Shown here one piece after another: positions 1 through 8,040 of a DNA stretch of 41,426 bases. The number at the start of each line of letters is the position of its first letter. Position 1 is the first letter of the stretch. The stretch spans positions 1-41,426 of the forward strand of contig CALFWZ010000011.1 of the NCBI GenBank assembly GCA_937928405.1, given 5' to 3'. The stretch comes from an uncultured Saprospiraceae bacterium (GTDB taxonomy: Bacteria; Bacteroidota; Bacteroidia; Chitinophagales; Saprospiraceae). Under the pieces are notes generated by a model that made no database searches, was not told where the DNA came from, and saw only the letters and a list, made by a program, of their open reading frames with translations. Both the position numbers and the translations under genes were made by a program.

Positions 1-46
1 CTTCATAGATTTCTAAACGCAGAGAAGCAGATATAGGTCGTCCCAT
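1..46 (-). CDS. 5' end of a minus-strand gene cut by the left edge (unknown product)
   Basis: An ATG at 46-44 on the minus strand opens a frame that stays open to the left edge, giving about 15 residues that begin MGRPISASLRLEIYE. It has the same orientation as the next genes to the right and lies 95 bp beyond the octamer array. The fragment is too short to assign a family. It could be a chance open frame, because 15 codons without a stop is weak evidence. Confidence 0.3.
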   Translation of the reverse strand, partial: MGRPISASLRLEIYE

Positions 47-140
47 GTTTTTCAATCTAATTTATGTCAAAGAACTCAGTTTTTCAACTAGGTACAACTT
101 TTTGTCGTTTACCTGGTCAAATCTTTATGTCGCACAGCAA

Positions 141-204
141 CGCTTCAACGCTTCAACGCTTCAACGCTTCAACGCTTCAACGCTTCAACGCTTCAACGCT
201 TCAA
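141..204. repeat. 8-bp tandem array, eight copies of CGCTTCAA
   Basis: Eight perfect, contiguous copies of CGCTTCAA occupy the array, with degenerate units continuing toward 229. On the strand of the flanking genes the unit is TTGAAGCG. The array lies 34 bp downstream of the stop codon of the SDR gene. Open frames across it encode only a repetitive peptide (RFNAST-type) and are not credible genes. Confidence 0.9.
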
Positions 205-238
205 CGATGCAACAAGCGCAGCGTTTCAACCTCCAAAC

Positions 239-994
239 CTATCGCAAATACGAAGCCCCATTAATATCCAAAATAGCGCCTGTCATAAAAGCGGCTTCCT
301 CGCTGGCTAGAAATACAATACCATGAGCGACTTCTTCAGGAGTGGCGACGCGACCCAGTGGACTTTGGCTTTTGATACTTGCTCCTTCTGGACCATCCAA
401 GATTTCTTTTGCCATATCTGTTTCTACAAATCCAGGGGCAACGGTTCCAACAAAAATATTATGTGGTGCTAAGGCTTGCGCGAGACTCTGACTCATGGCA
501 TTCAATCCAGCTTTGCTAGCACCGTAAGCAGGTTGTTTGGGTTCACCTCGAAAAGCACCGCGCGAGGAGACATTGACAATTCGACCACCGCCCTGCGCTA
601 TCATATGTGGCACGACTTGGTGGCAAAGATTAGCGGGTCCAGTCAGGTTGACCGCTAGGGTACGGTGCCAAGCCTCTTGCCAATTTTGATAGTTGGTATC
701 TGCAATAGGATGTGATGCTGAGATGCCTGCATTGTTGACAAGGATATCAATTTTTCCAAATGCTTCTATGACTTGTTCTATAACTAATTTGATAGAGGTT
801 GGATTTTCTATACTTAGTTGTATACAGGCGTGTTGGTCTCCTGGTAAGCTATCAATGACTGCACGCGCTGCTGCCTCATTGCGGTTATAGGTTAGAATAA
901 GATCGGCTCCTCTTTTAGCAAAATCACGGGCCGTAGCTTCACCGATTCCTCTAGAAGCACCTGTAATTAAAACAGTTTTATTGGTGAAATTCAT
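239..994 (-). CDS. SDR-family NAD(P)-dependent oxidoreductase (FabG-like)
   Basis: This is a classical short-chain dehydrogenase/reductase of 251 aa, the usual length for the family. The cofactor-binding motif TGASRGIG is at residues 11-18, NNAG at 87-90, the catalytic Ser in VNVSS near 143, and YGASK gives Tyr157 and Lys161. It is a soluble cytoplasmic Rossmann-fold enzyme that should interconvert an alcohol and a ketone with NAD(P)H. It resembles 3-oxoacyl-ACP reductase, but many SDRs with other substrates look the same, so the substrate is open. The ATG at 994 places the glycine motif at the normal distance from the N-terminus. It appears monocistronic and is bracketed by two octamer repeat arrays. 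Confidence 0.9.
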   Translation of the reverse strand: MNFTNKTVLITGASRGIGEATARDFAKRGADLILTYNRNEAAARAVIDSLPGDQHACIQLSIENPTSIKLVIEQVIEAFGKIDILVNNAGISASHPIADTNYQNWQEAWHRTLAVNLTGPANLCHQVVPHMIAQGGGRIVNVSSRGAFRGEPKQPAYGASKAGLNAMSQSLAQALAPHNIFVGTVAPGFVETDMAKEILDGPEGASIKSQSPLGRVATPEEVAHGIVFLASEEAAFMTGAILDINGASYLR

Positions 995-1040
995 TAAGTG
1001 ATAATTTTTTTAGAAGAATGTAATAATAAAAGAAATTATA

Positions 1041-1144
1041 TTAATCAATTAATCAATTAATCAATTAATCAACAAATCAACAAATCAACAAATCAACAAA
1101 TCAACAAATCAACAAATCAACAAATCAACAAATCAACAAATCAA
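1041..1144. repeat. 8-bp tandem array, TTAATCAA x4 then CAAATCAA x9
   Basis: Thirteen contiguous octamers occur: four of TTAATCAA (1041-1072) and nine of CAAATCAA (1073-1144), all perfect. On the gene strand they read TTGATTAA and TTGATTTG. The array begins 5 bp after the stop codon of the GH113-like gene and ends 46 bp before the SDR start codon, so it fills most of the spacer between two co-oriented genes. Confidence 0.95.
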
Positions 1145-1149
1145 CCTCC

Positions 1150-2964
1150 TCAAAACCCTTCTCTAAAAAAACGTTCCAGCGTTGCTTCTGCGGGCAATCG
1201 CAATGGGGCAAAGGCATTTTGGTTTACGTAATCAAGATTGGCGGGATATTTCCACCAAAACATACCGGCAATAAATTCAGCCTCTTGGAGACTTTCCAGC
1301 ACCACTCGGTAGGCGATTTCCTGATGGGCAGCATTTTCAGGACGACCATCGGAACTGGCATGAGGCAGTGTCCACGGGTGTGTAATATTTCGGAATCCAA
1401 TTTCTGTTAGGAGTAAGGGACGTTGGTTTTGTTGTTGTACTTTTTCTAGATTTTTTAAGATCTTTGAAAAAGATGCTTTGAGATTTTTTTCTGAAATTTT
1501 CTTTTTGTCTGTCAATGGATAATAACAACTTACGCCCATAAAATCGAGTTCGTTCCAAAAAGTGAGTGTTTCAAATTCTTTTCCCCAGTTAGATCCATAG
1601 GTAATTGGTCCGTTGTAGATGGCCCTGATTTTACGTATTAATTTTCGCCATTCGTCGGGTTTTTGGAGGGCCGTTTCTGTCATTTCCACCCCAATGCAGA
1701 GGATATCAAATTGGTGGATTTCGGCAAGCAGCGCATAATGGGTGATCCAATTGGTATAGTACCGAAAGAAGCGGTTCCATTTTTCGGGGGAGTCCATTTC
1801 GATTTCTCCAGGCCAACTTTTATGTAGCCAAATCTGTGGTTTTAACAAAGTAGACAAGCCGAGTTGTTGAGCATCGTAATGAGACCTGACTGAAGCTTCG
1901 TCGTTTTCTTGTCCGGCTCGTTGGGCGATTGGAATGGGGGCAGCCACCTTGGGATCGCGCATAAACGTATACGGAATAATGGCTACGGCACTGGCACTCA
2001 AGGAGGCGATTCGCTGAAGGGATTGTCCCGCCTTGCGCGAACCATACCCATTGAAAATCTGGTATCCTTCATGAGCAAAATTAAATCCTTTTAGATAGGG
2101 TAGCGCACTCGGCGTCTTTTGGGCGTTGGCCGCAACTCTAACCCTATTATTTTCGGTATCCTCTATTTTTAAAATCCATTGATTTTCCAGCAACTGGAGG
2201 GTTGATTCATTAGGCGCCCATTTATGATAAATTTCTAATAACGTGTTTCGATTGGTCGTTTCTAATAAAAAATTAACAAAGTATCCCGCTAAGGCAGTTT
2301 TGACAATTGGTGAAACACCTTCTGATTGATAGTATTTGAAAAAATCAGTTAAGGACATTTTACCTTCTGCCCAAAACATCTTATCTGCAATTTTAGAAAA
2401 TCCCAATCGTTGCCAATTTTCACAAAAATAAACGGCCAGTCCTCTTTCTAAAATTTCGGAAGCGGGAGCTCCTAGTAAAGCACGGAGATAGAGCTGATTT
2501 TCTTTTTCTGAAAAACCATATGGATATAAATCGTTGAGAACTAGATGAATTTTATGTGCTGAAAAATCTACTGTACATTGGTGTGTATCTTTTATTAGAC
2601 GGCCTTTGTCTTCGGCGCGGTGATAAAGATGGACTTCCGTTTTGGGAATTTTATTTGTGGAATTTAGAAAATTCTTAACCTTATCTTGCTGCGCCCGCAT
2701 TTTTTCCAATAGCGCTTTAGGTGAAATTCCAAAATCACGATCTGGATAAGCAATCATCCGAAAGTCAACTTCATCTAGTAAAATATCCGCAGACCGAAAA
2801 TCAAAATTATCTATACTGTCCATTGTGGGGTCCTCCCAAGTGAGCGGAGCGGGTGTGTGGTAGTCGTAGTTCTGAGATTGTGTAGAGATATCAGGCGTTG
2901 CGCAGGTGGTGATAAATAAAAAAGGCAATAAAAGGATAAAGGCAGGGAGAGGAGAATAAGTCAT
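1150..2964 (-). CDS. Exported glycoside hydrolase of GH113-like TIM-barrel type with an N-terminal peptidase-MA-like region
   Basis: The ATG at 2964 is preferred over an upstream TTG at 3012, because it begins a hydrophobic signal (MTYSPLPAFILLLPFLFITTC) ending in a possible, non-ideal lipobox. The product is about 604 aa. The C-terminal half, from roughly residue 300, resembles GH113-type TIM barrels: an acid/base candidate Glu in CIGVEMTET, a nucleophile candidate Glu in LLLTEIGF, and a terminal GMFWWKYP strand. The N-terminal 250 residues contain stretches reminiscent of peptidase-MA-like domains (SEILERGLAVYF) but no HExxH, so that half is probably not an active protease. GH113 enzymes known to me are beta-mannanases, but the substrate here cannot be told. 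The stop lies 5 bp from the octamer array. Confidence 0.72.
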   Translation of the reverse strand: MTYSPLPAFILLLPFLFITTCATPDISTQSQNYDYHTPAPLTWEDPTMDSIDNFDFRSADILLDEVDFRMIAYPDRDFGISPKALLEKMRAQQDKVKNFLNSTNKIPKTEVHLYHRAEDKGRLIKDTHQCTVDFSAHKIHLVLNDLYPYGFSEKENQLYLRALLGAPASEILERGLAVYFCENWQRLGFSKIADKMFWAEGKMSLTDFFKYYQSEGVSPIVKTALAGYFVNFLLETTNRNTLLEIYHKWAPNESTLQLLENQWILKIEDTENNRVRVAANAQKTPSALPYLKGFNFAHEGYQIFNGYGSRKAGQSLQRIASLSASAVAIIPYTFMRDPKVAAPIPIAQRAGQENDEASVRSHYDAQQLGLSTLLKPQIWLHKSWPGEIEMDSPEKWNRFFRYYTNWITHYALLAEIHQFDILCIGVEMTETALQKPDEWRKLIRKIRAIYNGPITYGSNWGKEFETLTFWNELDFMGVSCYYPLTDKKKISEKNLKASFSKILKNLEKVQQQNQRPLLLTEIGFRNITHPWTLPHASSDGRPENAAHQEIAYRVVLESLQEAEFIAGMFWWKYPANLDYVNQNAFAPLRLPAEATLERFFREGF

Positions 2965-3058
2965 TGTTGATAAATATTTACGATTTTCTCTTTGGTGTTT
3001 TTGAAAGAACAATTGGGTGTTTTAGAGCAAGTTCAATAAATGAAAGGGAAAAATAAAC

Positions 3059-3096
3059 AAAAACCCTAAGAGCGTTTGTCCGCTCTTAGGGTTTTT
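3059..3096 (-). terminator. Strong intrinsic terminator, probably bidirectional
   Basis: Arms at 3059-3074 and 3081-3096 pair perfectly over 16 bp around a 6-nt loop (TTTGTC). T-rich tracts lie on both sides. It sits 57 bp downstream of the Spy-like gene on the minus strand, which it most likely terminates, insulating the GH113-like gene. Confidence 0.9.
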
Positions 3097-3153
3097 TATA
3101 AAATGCTGTCTTGATTTAGACCGTTTATTTTTTAACTGCTAGCATTTTAATGA

Positions 3154-3876
3154 TTAATGCTGTCTTTGGTTAGCTTTTGCTTTCTTAACTTTTTTGTTGG
3201 CCTTTTTAGCAGCCAATTGTTCTTCGGTAAGCAAAGAATTAATCGTGGCTTTATGATCTGCCTTCAGTGCAGTAAGCATTTCTTTTTTTGCAGCTGCATC
3301 TAAAGATGCATCGCTAGCGATTGTTTGATTCTTTTGAAAAAAGTTCTGGTAAGCTGATTTTATACTAACTGCTTGTTCCTCTGTTAGATTGACTTGCTGG
3401 TCTAGTTTTTCAGTAGACTTTACCGCACGGTTTTCTATCATTTCAGGAGACATGCCAGCCAATTTTTGGGTTCTTTTTTGACCTAGACGGGCGCGATTCT
3501 TTTTTCGATTTTCCTTGCCCTGAATGCGATCTCCTGCTGCTCGGTCTTGACGAATGGCTTTAATTTTTTCCTTATGATCTGCTTTTAAAGCATTTCTCTT
3601 TTCGATTTGCTCAGGTGTTAGAATCGCTTCTATTTTTTGATTAAAATCTTCGCGGGCTGTGGCATATTCTTTTTTTGTTTCTGCATTTCGAGCCTGTTTA
3701 GTTGCTATTTTTTCCTCATAAATAGCTTTGATTTTAACCTGTTGTTCTGGTGTTAAATCCAGTTCATTAGTTAATCGTTCTACGGCAGCATCAACTTTAA
3801 CGGTCATGCCTTTTCGTTGGGCAAAAGTGGTGGTAGCCAAAAAAGCTACAAGCATAAGACAAATTAGATTTTTCAT
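3154..3876 (-). CDS. Periplasmic Spy/CpxP-like LTxxQ-motif protein
   Basis: A 240-aa protein with a clear signal peptide (cleavage near TTTFAQ) followed by a highly charged, Lys/Glu-rich helical chain. Four LTxEQ-type motifs are visible: LTPEQ twice in the first half (after NELD and AI), LTEEQ around residue 162, and LTEEQ near the C-terminus. These are hallmarks of Spy/CpxP-like periplasmic chaperone-type proteins. The chain looks like two copies of the unit, so an internal duplication is likely. It should act in the periplasm as a stress-related or metal-related chaperone or sensor partner, but no two-component partner is adjacent. A strong terminator follows it. Confidence 0.75.
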   Translation of the reverse strand: MKNLICLMLVAFLATTTFAQRKGMTVKVDAAVERLTNELDLTPEQQVKIKAIYEEKIATKQARNAETKKEYATAREDFNQKIEAILTPEQIEKRNALKADHKEKIKAIRQDRAAGDRIQGKENRKKNRARLGQKRTQKLAGMSPEMIENRAVKSTEKLDQQVNLTEEQAVSIKSAYQNFFQKNQTIASDASLDAAAKKEMLTALKADHKATINSLLTEEQLAAKKANKKVKKAKANQRQH

Positions 3877-4084
3877 ATTCTATAAATTTTTAAATTCTAT
3901 GATGTTGATTTTTATGCTCCTGATATTAGGCGCTGTATCTTTGACAACGGAAAGATAAGAAGGTTAAATGCTAAATTTATCCAAATGGTGGATTTTTATG
4001 ATATAATCTTTGATTATGCGTAAAATTTGCCAATAATTAGGCGCTAAAGCCAAAGAAGAAAATAAGTCTTCTAGTTATTTCTAC

Positions 4085-5161
4085 CTATTGAAACCAAAAA
4101 TCAATCGGTACGATTCCTACCGTATGTTCTTCTAACTCTTCTCCAGCAGCACTATGAATGACAATCCGTCCAGTTACCTGAAAATTGCGAGCATCTGCAC
4201 CAATAATATGATCTGTCCGAGGATCAACGGCAACAGTTAAGTATGGAAAGTCGATAAAAGAAGCTAGACTAATAGAGCTTTGGGCAATTGGATGTGCAAA
4301 AACGGCTCCACGCATGGTATAATATAATCGGTCACCAGCATTGTTGATGGTCAAATTTCCGGCTCCTTGATCGACCGTAAATTCTCTAGTAATTTGGTCG
4401 TTGGATAATTGTACCAAGCGACCATCACGAGATTCACCAAAACTCTGTATTCCTCGAGTTAGTACCCAGAGCGCTCGATTGACATCTATTTCGATGGACT
4501 GTGGTTGGAGACCAACCTCAATTTCTTTTAAAATTTCTTCAGATTCTATGTCTATTTTAGTAATAACGGAATCTAGTAAGAATCCGCCTGAGTTGGCCAC
4601 GTAAACATTGCCATTTTGAATGACCATTTCTTCTGGACCCGGTCGTACAGGAATGGTGCGCAGCACGGTATTCGTAGCAAGATCTACGACCGCAATAGAA
4701 CCTTCAAATCCATCGGCACCCCACTGACTCACCCATGCGATTCCCGGACTCACTGGAAGTAAAAATCGTGGCTTTTTTAACCCAGTAATAGGGCCTAGAT
4801 ATTGGAAGTTCTCCAATCTTACCACGTCAATTCGGTTGGCGTTCGTAGAGACGATATACCCCAAACCATTATGTACATGCATGGATCTAGTACGATTGCC
4901 AAGTTCTCGAGTAGGATTATTGGTAAGAAATACATCTCGGATAGAACGTCCATCTTCACCTCGTTCTACGAAAGTAAGTGATCCGAACTGATCCGAATTT
5001 TGGGTTAATCCTTGATTGACTACATAGATCCCATCGGTAAATTCAAGTGGTCCCTTTTCTTTGTCCTCTTCCCCATCATCTAAAGGTTGAGGAACGCAGG
5101 ATGTAGCCAGGGCCAATACGACCAAGGATAGGAGAAAAGTAATTTTTTTTAGAATTATCAT
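4085..5161 (-). CDS. YncE-like beta-propeller lipoprotein (DUF5074-like)
   Basis: The ATG at 5161 starts a lipoprotein signal (MIILKKITFLLSLVVLALA then TSC). The upstream extension to 5203 uses TTG and breaks the signal, so it is rejected. The mature protein of about 340 aa has an acidic linker after the lipidated Cys, then repeated blade-like segments (GIYVVNQG, GLGYIVSTNANRIDVV, GNVYVANSGG, ALWVLTRG, RLYYTMRG) typical of YncE/SMP-30-like surface propellers. It is probably tethered to a membrane and exposed outside the cytoplasm. In other Bacteroidota such proteins often accompany TonB-dependent receptors, but none is adjacent here. The ligand is unknown. A possible -7 box (CAAATTTA on the plus strand, 5201-5208) lies upstream. 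Confidence 0.75.
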   Translation of the reverse strand: MIILKKITFLLSLVVLALATSCVPQPLDDGEEDKEKGPLEFTDGIYVVNQGLTQNSDQFGSLTFVERGEDGRSIRDVFLTNNPTRELGNRTRSMHVHNGLGYIVSTNANRIDVVRLENFQYLGPITGLKKPRFLLPVSPGIAWVSQWGADGFEGSIAVVDLATNTVLRTIPVRPGPEEMVIQNGNVYVANSGGFLLDSVITKIDIESEEILKEIEVGLQPQSIEIDVNRALWVLTRGIQSFGESRDGRLVQLSNDQITREFTVDQGAGNLTINNAGDRLYYTMRGAVFAHPIAQSSISLASFIDFPYLTVAVDPRTDHIIGADARNFQVTGRIVIHSAAGEELEEHTVGIVPIDFWFQ

Positions 5162-5203
5162 AGCAAAAATAGTCTGAGTCCGTGAAAAACTGCGCTCATT
5201 CAA

Positions 5204-5570
5204 ATTTATTTTGTAAAAATATGAATTTTTTAGGTGTAAATACAGAACACGCCATTAAGACGTAAAAATCTCGTGTAAAGTACATCAAAGGGATGAGTCG
5301 CTAAAATAGGGCCAGATTTTGTGGTAAATGGTCAAGAAAAACTAAAATAGTGGGTTATAGAATAATAGTGGTTTGGGAGTGTTCAATAAAAGTGAGTGCG
5401 TATATTTTATATTTTAAAACCCTGCCGGCGGGCAGTTGGCTCAAAATCAACCTCAACCACAATCGCAAATTAATAGTTAATCATTAAAGGGACTTTCAGA
5501 TTTATTAAACAACTTCAAAAAGTCGAATTAATCTCAGCTTAGCAGGGTGTAATTTTTTGCTTCAAATTGG
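5204..5570. other. 367-bp intergenic region without a recognisable gene
   Basis: Between the YncE-like gene and the GntP gene I see no frame longer than a few codons; a 14-codon frame at 5221 (MNFLGVNTEH) is not supported. The region contains a GC-rich palindrome at 5422-5435 and a possible promoter element near 5201-5208. No terminator is obvious for the GntP gene, which ends at 5571. Confidence 0.6.
5422..5435. repeat. GC-rich palindrome CTGCC-GGCG-GGCAG
   Basis: Five-base arms flank a four-base loop in an otherwise AT-rich spacer. A related, longer palindrome with the same CTGCC/GGCAG core is at 32789-32809. Both look like a dispersed intergenic repeat family (REP-like), which I infer from only two copies in this window. 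Confidence 0.5.
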
Positions 5571-6914
5571 TCAAACGATATTCCATAAAATAAGTAAGAT
5601 AAACAGGGATACGATGGCGAGGATTCCGGTCATGGCTGTCCAACTTTTGAGGGTATCTAATTCATTCATACCTAGATATCTGCTGACTAGCCAGAATCCA
5701 CTATCATTGAGGTGAGAGAAGCCACTAGCACCGGCAGCAATTCCGAGGACGATCAAGGCCAGTTGGGTGGGAGGTAAGAGTAGCGCGGCTAAAATAGGTT
5801 GCATAATTCCTGCGGCGGTAATCATTGCTACGGTAGCTGACCCTTGTAATAAGCGCAGGATCAGTGCCACTATAAAGGCCGCCAATAAGGGCATGATATC
5901 AAAAGCAATAAATTGCTCCGCTAACATTTTACCAGCACCAGTTTCGACAAGCATCTGTTTAAAGACACCACCTGCTCCCGTAATTAAAATTATGATTCCG
6001 GCGGGTTGTAATGCTTTCATACTGACTTCCTGCAATTGTTCCCGAGTGGCTCCATATCGCATGCCCAATAAGTAGATGGCCAACAAGGTACTGAGTATCA
6101 AAGCAATAATGGGATGTCCTACAAATCTTAGAACTGAGATCCAAGTAGTTTCCAAGTCTCCATAAACTGCTTTGGTGACGGTGTTCATAACAATCAATAA
6201 CAATGGAAACAAAATTAGAGATAGGACCAGACCAACAGGAGGGCGCTGCGGAGCAGTTTCTGGGTCGGCCGTTGGTAGAAGGGTAGTAGGCACTCCAACA
6301 AACATTTTCTTACTAATAAAGCTACCAAAAACAACTCCCGCAATCAGCGTTGTAGGTAAACCGACAATAAATCCAAAAAGAATAATCCACCCTAAATCTG
6401 CTCCAATGATATCCGCCACGGCGATAGGACCAGGAGTAGGGGGAATGAACGCATGGGTGACTGCTAAACTTGCCAGTAACGGGATGGCATAAAATAAAAG
6501 TGATTTGCCTGTTTGTTTTTGTAAAGCGTACAAAACAGGAATTAAAATAATAAAAGCAACGTCGAAAAAGACGGGAATAGCAATTAAAAATCCAGAGAGC
6601 GAAAGGGCCAGCTGTGATTTTTCGGTGCCGAAGCGATCCAATAAAAAGCGGGATAAAGTTTGGGTAGCTCCGGTATGTTCAAGGATGCCACCAAATATCG
6701 CTCCTAATCCAATGATGATGGCTACGTATCCGAGTGTTCCACCCATTCCGGCGATGACGGTGTCGATGATCTGTTGGACGGGCATCCCTGCGAGTAGTCC
6801 GACAGAAATACTACTGATGAGCAAAGCAATAAAGGCATTGAGTCGCAGTACTAAAATTAAGACTAATAAAATAACGATACCGAAGGCAAAGGCTAGCAAT
6901 AAGGCAGATTCCAT
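5571..6914 (-). CDS. gntP: GntP-family gluconate:H+ symporter
   Basis: The 447-aa length and sequence fit the GntP permease family, inner-membrane proton symporters for gluconate and related sugar acids. Hydrophobic segments cover nearly the whole chain, about 12-14 helices. Recognisable conserved stretches are GLGAIFGGILEHTGA, the IPVFFDVAFIILIPV segment, and HAFIPPTPGPIAVADIIGADLG. The C-terminal helices include QGSATVAM and GFSHLNDSGFWL, also conserved in the family. The ATG at 6914 gives a normal N-terminus. No gluconate kinase or other catabolic gene is adjacent, so the exact sugar acid cannot be inferred; the symbol reflects family, not proven substrate. Confidence 0.9.
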   Translation of the reverse strand: MESALLLAFAFGIVILLVLILVLRLNAFIALLISSISVGLLAGMPVQQIIDTVIAGMGGTLGYVAIIIGLGAIFGGILEHTGATQTLSRFLLDRFGTEKSQLALSLSGFLIAIPVFFDVAFIILIPVLYALQKQTGKSLLFYAIPLLASLAVTHAFIPPTPGPIAVADIIGADLGWIILFGFIVGLPTTLIAGVVFGSFISKKMFVGVPTTLLPTADPETAPQRPPVGLVLSLILFPLLLIVMNTVTKAVYGDLETTWISVLRFVGHPIIALILSTLLAIYLLGMRYGATREQLQEVSMKALQPAGIIILITGAGGVFKQMLVETGAGKMLAEQFIAFDIMPLLAAFIVALILRLLQGSATVAMITAAGIMQPILAALLLPPTQLALIVLGIAAGASGFSHLNDSGFWLVSRYLGMNELDTLKSWTAMTGILAIVSLFILLILWNIV

Positions 6915-7052
6915 AGGATGGGGTTAGTTGGCAGTTTATTTTTTACAAACCACAATTAAGCATTTTTATCCTAATTATCCAAAGATGAATGTGGATTAAA
7001 TAGGAAGTTGCTTCGGGCTATTTTTCTAAAAAAGTTTATCTTGCTTCCTGAA

Positions 7053-7265
7053 ATGGACAAAGAAATATTATTAGACTTGGTTTCTAAACGAATGCCTTTC
7101 GGCAAATATAAAGATCGTTTGATCTGTGATCTTCCCGTGTCTTATTTGGAGTGGTTTAATCGTAAAGGATTTCCATCCGGAAAAATGGGGATGTGGCTTC
7201 AGACCATGCACGTGATTAAAACGAATGGATTAGAAGATTTACTCAAACCGCTGAAGCGTAAATGA
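7053..7265 (+). CDS. DUF3820 family small protein
   Basis: The ATG at 7053 yields a 70-aa protein. A longer frame starts at TTG 7008 but adds no conserved sequence. The chain has the DUF3820 pattern: MPFGKYKDRLICDLPVSYLEWF followed by a basic tail. It is a small soluble protein with no signal peptide. The family is widespread in bacteria and its molecular role is not established to my knowledge. It stands alone, divergent from the GntP gene. Confidence 0.8.
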   Translation: MDKEILLDLVSKRMPFGKYKDRLICDLPVSYLEWFNRKGFPSGKMGMWLQTMHVIKTNGLEDLLKPLKRK

Positions 7266-7440
7266 TGTGCGAATTTCTTTCCACATTAGGAGTCTCTTCG
7301 AATGAAAAAAATCTATGTAGAGAAACTCATGATGATTTTAAATTAAATTTCTGACAACTATATTTTATTTGCTAAGGTTGCCGAGTATTTTTTCGTCTTA
7401 AAATAGACAATGCGATTCCATGTTTCTTTCAACTAAAACT

Positions 7441-7920
7441 ATGAAGTTGTTCAACTTTTCTTTATCAGCCGCTTCCTTAAAAATAATCTTTTTGTTCTTA
7501 GTCTCCTTTTTTATTACATCAAATATTCAGGCAGTTCCAGTCAATCAATTAAAAGCAAAAATCACTGAATCGAAAAATTTAAAAATAAAAGATCTAGAAA
7601 AAAAATTGGGACGCAAATTAAAACTTAAAGAAAAATTAGCAGTTCATCTTTTTAAGAGAAAATTGAAAAAGGAAAAAAAGAAAGAAAAAAACTGGGCTAG
7701 AACTGCCTTTTGGTTAAGTATCGCAGGCTTAATTCCCTTTGTCGGATTTCTCTTTGGCCTAGCAGGATTTTTTGTCGGAATAGCAAGTTTATCCGAAACA
7801 AAAAACGCTAAAAATAAAACAAGCTACCAAACGTTTGCTTTTTTTGCCATTATACTAGGACTTATCTTTTTTGTTCTAAATATAGGTCTCCTTTTATGGA
7901 TACAATCTTTTAGGCATTGA
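7441..7920 (+). CDS. Small membrane protein with C-terminal DUF4190-like hairpin
   Basis: ATG 7441 is preferred over ATG 7420 because it starts directly at a signal-like segment (MKLFNFSLSAAS, then a long hydrophobic stretch ending near NIQA). The product is about 159 aa. After a lysine-rich linker (KDLEKKLGRKLKLKEKLA) come two C-terminal membrane segments separated by a short loop, around WLSIAGLIPFVGFLFGLAG and FFAIILGLIFFVLNIG. This arrangement, with GIASL before the loop, resembles DUF4190-like proteins common in Bacteroidota. The function is unknown. It is convergent with the GDPD gene; the octamer array lies between them. Confidence 0.7.
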   Translation: MKLFNFSLSAASLKIIFLFLVSFFITSNIQAVPVNQLKAKITESKNLKIKDLEKKLGRKLKLKEKLAVHLFKRKLKKEKKKEKNWARTAFWLSIAGLIPFVGFLFGLAGFFVGIASLSETKNAKNKTSYQTFAFFAIILGLIFFVLNIGLLLWIQSFRH

Positions 7921-7990
7921 GTAATTTTTTTAAGAAATTTTCGTAATTATAAGTTGAAATTACCCTTAATAATTTTTTTTCCTAAAACTA

Positions 7991-8030
7991 ATTCAACAAT
8001 TCAACAATTCAACAATTCAACAATTCAACA
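7991..8030. repeat. 8-bp tandem array, five copies of ATTCAACA
   Basis: Five perfect octamers are followed by a degenerate unit (8031-8038). On the strand of the GDPD gene the repeat is TGTTGAAT, i.e. TTGAATTG in another phase. The GDPD stop codon (TGA, 8043-8041) is itself within a TTGA that is in phase with the array. The array lies between convergent genes. Confidence 0.9.
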
Positions 8031-8040
8031 ATTCCGCAAA

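Noticed and set aside
45..326. Open frames of 66-93 aa across the first octamer array on the plus strand
   Set aside because: They translate the CGCTTCAA repeat into an RFNAST-like peptide, have no RBS, and overlap the SDR gene on the other strand.
141..1144. CRISPR-like appearance of the octamer arrays
   Set aside because: The units are contiguous, with no spacers, and no cas genes are present.
5221..5265. A 14-codon frame MNFLGVNTEH in the spacer after the YncE-like gene
   Set aside because: Too short, with no RBS or context that supports expression.
6172..6927. Plus-strand frames of 106 and 140 aa opposite the GntP gene
   Set aside because: They are antisense shadows of a strongly supported membrane protein and have no recognisable family.
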